Origin: JBOHRN01 sp050732775
GTDB taxonomy: Bacteria; Gemmatimonadota; Gemmatimonadetes; Longimicrobiales; Longimicrobiaceae
DNA length: 64,000 bases
Direction: 5' to 3'
NCBI GenBank assembly: GCA_050732775.1
Contig: JBOHRN010000023.1
Location: 35,499 to 99,498 of the forward strand
A program made the translations under genes and the position numbers. Shown in pieces: positions 18,769-25,172 of the stretch. The notes under the pieces are model-generated. The model was not told where the DNA came from. It did not search any database and was given only the letters and a program-made list of their open reading frames with translations. Within the stretch, counting starts at the first letter, position 1, and each line of letters starts with the position of its first letter.

Positions 18769-18990
18769 TCATCCGCTCCACGGTAAGGCCCGGTCGAGGT
18801 GCTCCCGAAGTTCTTCCCCGCTCATCCCGGCGAGGGCCCGCTCCGCGGCCAGCACGGTCTGGTGCGGAAGAACCGACTGGCGCACGCCGCCCCCGGCGCG
18901 GGGGGCGAAAAGGAGAAGCAGCTTGCCCCAAGACTCCCGGCCCACGGTTACGTCCCACAGGGCTCCGTCCCTTGCCTGAAAGCGCCTCAC
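18769..18990 (-). CDS. Small conserved-looking protein, function unknown
   Basis: A 73-residue reading frame starting at GTG (VRRFQARDGALWDVTVGRES) and ending LREHLDRALPWSG. The composition looks like a real small soluble protein: a W-D-V beta pattern, a hydrophobic strand GKLLLLFAP, and a C-terminal helix AGMSGEELREHLDRAL. The frame runs on upstream, but there it becomes Arg/Pro/Cys-rich, typical of GC-rich shadow translation, so I place the start here. No clear ribosome site precedes the GTG, but TACTAT sits about 10 nt upstream and could be the -10 of a leaderless transcript. No family recognised. Confidence 0.5.
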   Translation of the reverse strand: MRRFQARDGALWDVTVGRESWGKLLLLFAPRAGGGVRQSVLPHQTVLAAERALAGMSGEELREHLDRALPWSG

Positions 18991-19100
18991 GGTGAGAAGA
19001 TAGTACCGACCATGGGAAGCCGGAAACCGAGAGCAGGAACTTAAGCAGCGTCCAAACTTTATAACCCCATGATAATACAAGCGATCAGGAGAGCTATAGG

Positions 19101-19805
19101 GTGGCGCTGAGGGAGCGGCTAGGCGGGCTGCGCCGGGAGCATCCGGTCTTCTTTTTCGGCATGGCGGCTGTGATAGGGGGTCTCCTGGCCGCCACGCTGG
19201 CGGTGGCCTCGCGCGTTCCCCTCTACCGGCACGACTCCGCCACGGTGGAGCAGCGCATGAGCGAGCGCGAGCGCGAGGTGCGCGACAGCATCCTCGACTC
19301 CCGCTCCCAGCGGGCCCGGCTGGCCATCGCACTCCTCAGGCGGGAGATGCGGTTGGAGTCGCTGCGCAACAGCCAGCTCCACCTGGCCATCGACCTGGAC
19401 GAGGGTACTCTGGCGCTCAAGCACGGCCCGGCCACCCTCCGCCAGACCAGGGTGGGTATCGGCCAGGACTCGTTGATCAGGGCCCCAGACGGACGCACTT
19501 GGAGGTTCGTGCGGCCACTGGGAGAGCGTTACGTGGCCGGCAAGGAGAGGTCGCCAGCGTACCTGATACCGGAGTGGGTGTACCTGTCTCGCGGAGAGCC
19601 GATACCGCCCGGCTCGGAGCGGCGGGTAGCGGGGGGGTTGGGGGAGTACGTGATCCGGCTCGACGACGGCACGGAGATCTACTCCCGCCCCTCGCGGGGG
19701 CCCTTCGCAAACGCCCTCAAACCGGCTTCCTTCGTGGTACCCGAGGGCGACATGGCGGCCGTTTTCGAGGCGGTGCCGGTCGAGACCCCGGTTTACATCT
19801 TCTAA
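19101..19805 (+). CDS. Membrane-anchored degenerate L,D-transpeptidase-like protein
   Basis: A 234-residue protein with one N-terminal membrane helix (residues 19-41), a coiled helix of about 50 residues, and a C-terminal beta domain. That domain ends LDDGTEIYSRPSRGPF...AVPVETPVYIF, parallel to the end of the next gene (VPLETEVFIY). Where that neighbour has the catalytic SHGCIRM, this one reads KPASFVVP. The Cys and His are absent, so it looks like an inactive YkuD-fold relative. GTG start, preceded by a CAGGAG site. An A+T-rich stretch just upstream (19060-19080) contains TATAAC and GATAAT as candidate -10 boxes. It may act as a partner or regulator of the downstream enzyme, which follows after 29 nt. 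Confidence 0.6.
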   Translation: MALRERLGGLRREHPVFFFGMAAVIGGLLAATLAVASRVPLYRHDSATVEQRMSEREREVRDSILDSRSQRARLAIALLRREMRLESLRNSQLHLAIDLDEGTLALKHGPATLRQTRVGIGQDSLIRAPDGRTWRFVRPLGERYVAGKERSPAYLIPEWVYLSRGEPIPPGSERRVAGGLGEYVIRLDDGTEIYSRPSRGPFANALKPASFVVPEGDMAAVFEAVPVETPVYIF

Positions 19806-19834
19806 AACGCCAGTCGATAAAAGGAGGCCGACGC

Positions 19835-20701
19835 ATGGAAGCAGATACGAAGCCAGACCAGAGGCGCGGCACCGGAGCCGAAAGGCGCGACACCACCCCA
19901 CCCGGCCGCCTGCGCAGGATCTTCTTCGACCACGCCGCCGCCACCGGCACGCTGGCCGGCTGCGCCCTTCTCGTGCTGCTGCTCTTCGCGGCCACCTCGG
20001 CCTTCGCGGTAAACGAACGGTTCAAGCGCGACGTAACCGTGATCGCCCACTCCCACGACCTCCGTTCGCTGCGCTTCTTGCGCCAACAGGAGCTCTCGGG
20101 CACCGCGGAGTTGGCCCGTACCGTGGCCCGGCGCGGCCGCGACGTGTCGTCCGCCATCCCGGCCGGGGGAGAGCCGTATCTGGTGGTCTCCATCGAGGAG
20201 AAGCGGGTCTGGTACCTAGACGGGACCGATACCCTCTTTAGCGCGCCGGTGGCAGTGGGCTCGGGAGCCATGCTAGTGTTGGAGAGCCGCACCCTCCGCT
20301 TTCAAACCCCGCGTGGTCGCATGCACATCCAGCACAAGGAGCTGGACCCGGTGTGGATACCGCCCGCCTGGCACTACCATGAAATTGCCCGCAAGCACGG
20401 GCTCGAAGTGGTCGATATGAGCCGCGCCTCGCCCGACGCCCTGGCCGGTTTTCCGCCCGGAGAGGAGCCCATCCGGGGCGGCAAGATCTACATCCCCCCC
20501 CTCGGCAGCCCGCAGCGGCGGCACCAGGGGGTGCTGGGAGTGGCCAAGCTGGAGATGCAAGACGGCTACTACTTCCACGGCACCCAACAGGAGGAGACCA
20601 TCGGCACGGCCGCGAGCCACGGGTGCATCCGCATGCTCAAAGACGACGTCCTCTGGATGTACGAGCATGTACCGTTGGAAACCGAGGTGTTTATCTACTG
20701 A
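19835..20701 (+). CDS. L,D-transpeptidase (YkuD family), membrane anchored
   Basis: A 288-residue L,D-transpeptidase that forms 3-3 crosslinks in peptidoglycan or attaches proteins to it. A membrane anchor (about residues 37-58, GCALLVLLLFAATSAFAV) is followed by the YkuD catalytic domain, with YYFHGTQQEETIGTAASHGC then IRM. This is the complete HGT...SHGCIRM motif with catalytic Cys and His. Upstream catalytic-domain elements include YLVVSIEEKRVWYL and WIPPAWHYHEIA. ATG at 19835 has a perfect AAGGAGG site; the longer frame upstream overlaps the previous gene and is unrelated. It forms a pair with the degenerate relative immediately upstream. Confidence 0.9.
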   Translation: MEADTKPDQRRGTGAERRDTTPPGRLRRIFFDHAAATGTLAGCALLVLLLFAATSAFAVNERFKRDVTVIAHSHDLRSLRFLRQQELSGTAELARTVARRGRDVSSAIPAGGEPYLVVSIEEKRVWYLDGTDTLFSAPVAVGSGAMLVLESRTLRFQTPRGRMHIQHKELDPVWIPPAWHYHEIARKHGLEVVDMSRASPDALAGFPPGEEPIRGGKIYIPPLGSPQRRHQGVLGVAKLEMQDGYYFHGTQQEETIGTAASHGCIRMLKDDVLWMYEHVPLETEVFIY

Positions 20702-20720
20702 CCCCGGCCTCTTTGCCAAG

Positions 20721-22046
20721 CTAAGCCGCGGAGACCCGGTTCCTCCCCTCCGTCTTGGCCCGGTACAAGGCCCGGTCAGAGACCCGCACGAGCGTGGGTT
20801 TGTCGTCGGCGTCGTCGGGGTGGGTCGCCACTCCGAAGCTGGCCGTAAAGCCGAGGGAAAGGGCCGGATGGCGGGTGTCCTCGATCTGCTCCCGCAGCCG
20901 CTCCGCCAGCTGTAACGCCGCCTCCTTGGAGGTCTCGGGGAGGATGATGGCAAACTCTTCCCCCCCGTAGCGCCCCACCACGTCGGTCTCCCGGACCGCG
21001 CGCCGGACGATACCTCCAAACCACCGCAGCGCCTCGTCTCCGGCCTCGTGCCCGTACGCGTCGTTGATCTGCTTGAAGTTATCGATGTCCAGCAGAGCAA
21101 ATGACACCGGGCGCCGGTAGCGCCCCGAACGCTTCAACTCCACCGCGAGCTGTTCGTCGAAGCCGCGGCGGTTGAGACAGCCGGTGAGGGGGTCGAGGGT
21201 GGCCTGGGTACGCAGCCGTTCCAGGAAGTAAGCGTTCTGCAGGGCGGTGGCCGAGGAGTCGGCGAGGGCCTGGAGGAGCTTGAGGTCGTGCGGTTCGTAC
21301 GGGGCCTCCGTCATGCGGCCGCCGAGCAGCAGAAGACCGTCGGCGCCCTCGTCGAAGGGGAGGGGGGCGATCACTCCCACTCCCCCCTCCACGTAGCCGT
21401 GGATGGCGGCGTCGGGCGCGGGGACCACCGGCGCCGGTTCGGCGAAGGAGAGGGGCGGCAGGTCCGGCTTGCTGATCTCGCCGATCTTGAAAGGGGCGTC
21501 CACCGCCCGAACGGCGCGCGGCGCGAAGCGGTCGTCCACCTCGCGGAAGAGGGCGGCCCACCAGGCGAAGAAGATCTCGCGGGCCGAGTCGAGGACCACC
21601 GCCTTGGTCTCTTCGACCCCGCGCACCTTGGTAAAGGTGCGAGCCACCTGCTCCAGGGCCGCGAGTTGGAAGCGGAGCCGGTCGACCTCCTCTTCGCGCT
21701 CCTTCAGGGCGCTTTGTACCTCCCACACCCTTTCGAGCTGTCGCACCAGCGGCTCGGCAAGCCCCCTAGCTCGCTCCGCTCCGGGAGCGGCCAAGAGGCG
21801 GCCGCTGCCCCCGAAGGCGGCAAACTCCAAGAAGAGCTCCAAACCGTCATGGTCAGCGCCCGCGGCGATCGGTAACGGGAGCCGGGGCACCTCGATGCGG
21901 CACGGTACGCCGATGAGTTCGCGCACCGCCGCCGCACACGCCTCGGCCACCGCGGCCGGGGAGGCGGCCGGAGCAACCCTCCCGAACGCCTCGGCAACGG
22001 CGTCTCCGCCGCCCTTTCTCCGCGTGTCTTTCCTACCCTTCGGCAT
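20721..22046 (-). CDS. Diguanylate cyclase (GAF-like plus GGDEF)
   Basis: A 441-residue protein predicted to make c-di-GMP. The C-terminal GGDEF domain (about 285-441) has the active loop RYGGEEFAIILPE. Five residues before it is an RxxD inhibitory site (RETD), so product feedback is likely. The middle resembles a GAF sensor (EQVARTFTKVRGVEETKAVV; FFAWWAALFREVDDRF), preceded by a short helical linker. No membrane segment is seen, so it is probably cytosolic. The ATG overlaps the last 14 nt of pfkA upstream on the same strand, indicating translational coupling with a glycolytic gene. That pairing is curious but may be only operon packing. Confidence 0.88.
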   Translation of the reverse strand: MPKGRKDTRRKGGGDAVAEAFGRVAPAASPAAVAEACAAAVRELIGVPCRIEVPRLPLPIAAGADHDGLELFLEFAAFGGSGRLLAAPGAERARGLAEPLVRQLERVWEVQSALKEREEEVDRLRFQLAALEQVARTFTKVRGVEETKAVVLDSAREIFFAWWAALFREVDDRFAPRAVRAVDAPFKIGEISKPDLPPLSFAEPAPVVPAPDAAIHGYVEGGVGVIAPLPFDEGADGLLLLGGRMTEAPYEPHDLKLLQALADSSATALQNAYFLERLRTQATLDPLTGCLNRRGFDEQLAVELKRSGRYRRPVSFALLDIDNFKQINDAYGHEAGDEALRWFGGIVRRAVRETDVVGRYGGEEFAIILPETSKEAALQLAERLREQIEDTRHPALSLGFTASFGVATHPDDADDKPTLVRVSDRALYRAKTEGRNRVSAA

Positions 22047-23151
22047 CCTCGTCTCCGAAAGAGATTCCCAGCTGCCTGGCCGTCAACACCGCTTCTCCGT
22101 CCGTCGGCACACGCTTGATCGCGCGCACCGCGTCGGCCAGGGGCACCGCCCGGATGGAGCTGCCCTGCAAAGCCACCATGGTGCCCGTTTCCCCCTCGGC
22201 GACGCAGCGGACCGCGGCGGCCCCGAAACGAAGCGCCAGCCCGCGGTCGTAGGCGACCGGGGCCCCGCCCCGCTGGATGTGACCCAAGACCAGGGTGCGA
22301 GTCTCCTTGCCGCTCGCCTCCTCGATCCTGGGGGCCAGCCGTTCGGCGATGCCGCCGTAGCGTCCCTCTTCCACGAAGCTCGCCTCGCCCCCGGCCGGTT
22401 TGGCACCCTCGGCTATCACCACGATACTGAAGCGCCGACCCGCCCGGTCGCGTTCGCGGATCTTCTCGGAAATCTTCGCGACCCGGTACGGAATCTCCGG
22501 GATCAGGATCACGTCCGCGCTGGCGGCGAGCCCTGACTCCAGGGCGATCCAGCCCGTGTGCCGGCCCATCAGCTCGACCACCATGACCCGCTGGTGCGAC
22601 TCGGCCGTGGAGTGGAGCCGACCGATGGCGTCGGTGGCCACGTCCACCGCGGTCTGGAAGCCGAAGGTCACGTCGGTAGCTGCCAGGTCGTTATCGATGG
22701 TCTTGGGCACGCCCACCACCGGCAACCCCTTCTCGTACAGGGCGTTGGCGATCTTGAGAGAGCCGTCTCCCCCGATCGCCACCAGGGCGTCGATCTCCAG
22801 CCGCCGGAACTGCCCGAGTATTTCGTCCGAGCGATCCACGGTGCCCCAAGTGCCGTCGGGCTGGCGTACCTCCAGGCCGAACGGGTTCCCCCGGGTGGCG
22901 GTGCCCAGGATGGTGCCGCCGAGGTGGGTTATCCCGCGCACGCTCTGGGCGTTGAGGGGAAATACGCCGGGCTCCCCGTCCACCTCCCCCTCCAGCAGGC
23001 CGGCGTATCCGCGCCGCACGCCGAGCACCTCCCAGCCGGCTTGTATCCCCGCCAAGGTTACCGCCCGGATAACGGCGTTGAGGCCGGGGGCGTCTCCGCC
23101 GCCGGTATTGATGGCGATGCGCCGGATGGGGGAGTCGTCGGTGAGTGCCAT
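22033..23151 (-). CDS. pfkA: 6-phosphofructokinase
   Basis: A 372-residue phosphofructokinase phosphorylating fructose-6-phosphate. Recognised segments are TGGGDAPGLNAVIR (phosphoryl-donor loop), AIGGDGSLKIA, VGVPKTIDNDLA with the catalytic TIDND, and VELMGRHTGWIAL. The donor-discriminating residues are mixed: Gly in GGDGS, as in ATP enzymes, but Lys in PKTIDND, as in pyrophosphate-dependent and some ATP-dependent long or mixed-clade enzymes. The phosphoryl donor is therefore not certain, with ATP more likely. The start chosen is ATG (MALTDDSPIRRIA). An upstream TTG would overlap the promoter. The stop lies within the following cyclase gene. Confidence 0.92.
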   Translation of the reverse strand: MALTDDSPIRRIAINTGGGDAPGLNAVIRAVTLAGIQAGWEVLGVRRGYAGLLEGEVDGEPGVFPLNAQSVRGITHLGGTILGTATRGNPFGLEVRQPDGTWGTVDRSDEILGQFRRLEIDALVAIGGDGSLKIANALYEKGLPVVGVPKTIDNDLAATDVTFGFQTAVDVATDAIGRLHSTAESHQRVMVVELMGRHTGWIALESGLAASADVILIPEIPYRVAKISEKIRERDRAGRRFSIVVIAEGAKPAGGEASFVEEGRYGGIAERLAPRIEEASGKETRTLVLGHIQRGGAPVAYDRGLALRFGAAAVRCVAEGETGTMVALQGSSIRAVPLADAVRAIKRVPTDGEAVLTARQLGISFGDEDAEG

Positions 23152-23158
23152 GAGATAG

Positions 23159-23187
23159 GGATAAGTCCGCGACCGGCCGTTTGACAA
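23159..23187 (-). promoter_or_regulatory. Promoter of pfkA, apparently leaderless
   Basis: On the minus strand TTGTCA (23187-23182), a 17-bp spacer, and TTATCC (23164-23159). The ATG follows 7 nt after the -10, so transcription would begin at or next to the start codon. No ribosome site precedes it. Its -35 overlaps the -35 of the divergent MIP18 gene promoter. Confidence 0.5.
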
Positions 23188-23209
23188 GACACCCGCCTGC
23201 GAGTATGGT
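23181..23209 (+). promoter_or_regulatory. Sigma70-like promoter of the MIP18-family gene
   Basis: TTGACA (23181-23186), 17-bp spacer, TATGGT (23204-23209), predicting a start near 23216. This makes start codons upstream of 23216 impossible for that transcript and supports ATG 23250. Confidence 0.6.
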
Positions 23210-23249
23210 GCCGGTGGCGGAAAAGAAAGTTATAAGTAACGGAAACGCA

Positions 23250-23546
23250 ATGGTTACGGAGGACCAGGTAAAGAAGGCCCTGCGCACGGTCAAGGACCCC
23301 GAGTTGGGGTACGACTTAGTGGTGCTCGGACTGGTGTACGGGATCGAGATCGAGGGGGCTCACGTGGAGGTGGCCATCTCGCTCACCTCGCCCGCGTGCC
23401 CAGTGGCTCCGCAAATCCTGCAGGACGCCCGCCGCGCCGTCGAGGGGGTCGAGGGGGTCGAAAGCGCCGAGGTGGAGTTGACCTTCGATCCGCCCTGGAC
23501 GCCGGAGCGCATCCCTTCCATGGTGCGCTCGGCGCTGGGGCTTTAG
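23250..23546 (+). CDS. MIP18/DUF59 family iron-sulfur assembly protein
   Basis: A 98-residue single-domain protein of the DUF59/MIP18 family (SufT, PaaD N-domain). Recognisable features are VKDPELGYDLVVLGLVYGI, the SLTSPACPVAP cysteine motif and ELTFDPPWTPERIP at the end. Members help insert or repair Fe-S or di-iron centres. ATG at 23250 is preferred because a strong promoter lies over the possible upstream starts. Its stop overlaps the stop of the convergent kinase gene (TTAG). A second DUF59 protein is encoded in the phenylacetyl-CoA epoxidase operon; this solitary one is more likely a general SufT-type factor. Confidence 0.85.
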   Translation: MVTEDQVKKALRTVKDPELGYDLVVLGLVYGIEIEGAHVEVAISLTSPACPVAPQILQDARRAVEGVEGVESAEVELTFDPPWTPERIPSMVRSALGL

Positions 23547-25030
23547 CCCTCCTCTGCCCGCCCGGCCGCGGGTAGCTCCACCGTAAAGGCGGCGCCGCTC
23601 CCCTGCTCGCTCTTTACCCGGATCTCCCCACCCATACCGGTCACCATGCGGTGGGCCAAGCTCAGCCCCAACCCGATCCCGGCACCCGGCTCCTTGGTGG
23701 TCCAGAAGGGGTCGAAGACACGCTCCAGGTTGGGGGATTCGATACCCGCCCCGGTGTCCGCAACCTCCAAGCGCACCCGGCCGTGGCGAGACCGGGTGCG
23801 GACGGTTAGCCGGCGCTCCCCGCGCTTCTCTGCCAGGGCGTGCTCCGCGTTGACCACCAAGTTCAAGAGCAGCTGCTCCAGCTCCCGCCGCCGGGCCCGG
23901 ACCGCGGGTAACGGTTCGGCCAGGTCGCGCTCGACGGCTACCTCGCGTGCCTCTAAGTGGCTCTCGCGCACTTTGAGGACGTACCAGACCACTTCGTTCA
24001 GGTCGATGTTCACTGGCTCCTCCCGCGAGACCGACTCCCCGGCGAAGAGTTTGAGATCGGCCACGATACGGGCGGCCCGGCCGGCCTCGCGCTGCACGAT
24101 CTCCAGCGCCTCGCGGTCTTCTCGCGGCCTCTCGTCCTGGAGCAGGAGTTGGGCAAAGCTCCGTACCGAGGTGAGCGGGTTATTGAGTTCGTGGGCCACC
24201 CCGCTGAGGAGAGTCCCCAGCGAGGCCAGCCGCTCGGCCCGGCGGAGGCGTTCTTCCCGCTCGCGCTCGCCGGTCACGTCGCGGTAGATGCCGTAGATGC
24301 CCACCTGGCCCCCCTCCAGCTTTATCGGAGTACCGAGTACGTGGACCCGCAACGGCGTGCCGTCCTTGCGCTGGCGAACGGTCTCGAACGACACCGTCTC
24401 TCCGGTGGTTACCCGGCGGGTGGCCTGGCTTGCTTCTTCGCGTCGCTCTGCTGGCACTATCAGCTGGTTGATCGGCCGGCCCGCCACCTCGGAGTCTTGG
24501 AAGCCGAAGAGCCGGGTGAAGGCCTGGTTGACCCGCACCACCCGGTCGTGGTTGTCGAGCAGGGCTATCGGTTCGGGGGATATGGTGAAGAGGTATTCCC
24601 AGTGCACCTTCTGGAGCCGCAGCTCCTTTTCCGACTCCAGCCGGTCGCTGACGTCGCGGGCGAAGCCGTGTACCCCCACCGCGTCCCCGTCTACCACCAC
24701 CGAGGTCTCCACCAGCTCGAGCGCTACGGCGCGGCCGTCCCGGTGCTTGCACAGCGCCGTATAGATTACCGGCCGGTCGGGCGAAGAGAGGGTCTCCTCC
24801 GTGAGCCGGTGGACCTCGGCCGCCATCCCGGGGTCGTCGGCGAGCAGGACATCGTAGGGCTGACCTATAAGCTCCCCGGCTTCGTAGCCGAGCACGTCCT
24901 TGACCGAGGGAGAGAGGTATTCAAAGCGGTGGTCGGGGGTGTGGAGGTAAACGAAAACGCCCTTGCTCCCCTCCACCAGGAGCCGGTAGCGGTCTTCCGT
25001 AAGCCGGCCGGGTGTTACTCGCTCGCCCAT
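23543..25030 (-). CDS. PAS-domain sensor histidine kinase
   Basis: A 495-residue soluble histidine kinase with no membrane segment. Two PAS domains (about 15-125 and 140-250: RFEYLSPSVKDVLGYEAGEL; RVVRVNQAFTRLFGFQDSEV) precede the phosphoacceptor helix GVAHELNNPLTSVRSF. The ATPase domain has an N box (LLNLVVNAEHAL), G1 (VADTGAGI) and G2 (GIGLGLSLAHRMV) motifs. The His-Glu-Leu-Asn-Asn-Pro arrangement is typical of NtrB-like kinases. ATG at 25030 is chosen since upstream codons are low-quality and overlap the divergent polA start region. No response regulator is adjacent, so its partner is elsewhere. Confidence 0.9.
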   Translation of the reverse strand: MGERVTPGRLTEDRYRLLVEGSKGVFVYLHTPDHRFEYLSPSVKDVLGYEAGELIGQPYDVLLADDPGMAAEVHRLTEETLSSPDRPVIYTALCKHRDGRAVALELVETSVVVDGDAVGVHGFARDVSDRLESEKELRLQKVHWEYLFTISPEPIALLDNHDRVVRVNQAFTRLFGFQDSEVAGRPINQLIVPAERREEASQATRRVTTGETVSFETVRQRKDGTPLRVHVLGTPIKLEGGQVGIYGIYRDVTGEREREERLRRAERLASLGTLLSGVAHELNNPLTSVRSFAQLLLQDERPREDREALEIVQREAGRAARIVADLKLFAGESVSREEPVNIDLNEVVWYVLKVRESHLEAREVAVERDLAEPLPAVRARRRELEQLLLNLVVNAEHALAEKRGERRLTVRTRSRHGRVRLEVADTGAGIESPNLERVFDPFWTTKEPGAGIGLGLSLAHRMVTGMGGEIRVKSEQGSGAAFTVELPAAGRAEEG

Positions 25031-25172
25031 ACCCCGAAGGTACGCCGCAGAGTGGCTCGAGTCCACTTTCGACCCAGGGTGGACGAGGCTTTGGTCCCGG
25101 CTGTTTGGCGACTTCCCGGCTCTACCCCTAGATTGCCCCCCGCGCGGACTTCCAGAACCGTAAACCCCGCCC

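Noticed and set aside
23435..23465. Tandem GTCGAGGG repeats
   Set aside because: Only two or three copies, in frame within the MIP18-family gene, encoding VEGVEGVE in a helix; no sign of a regulatory repeat.
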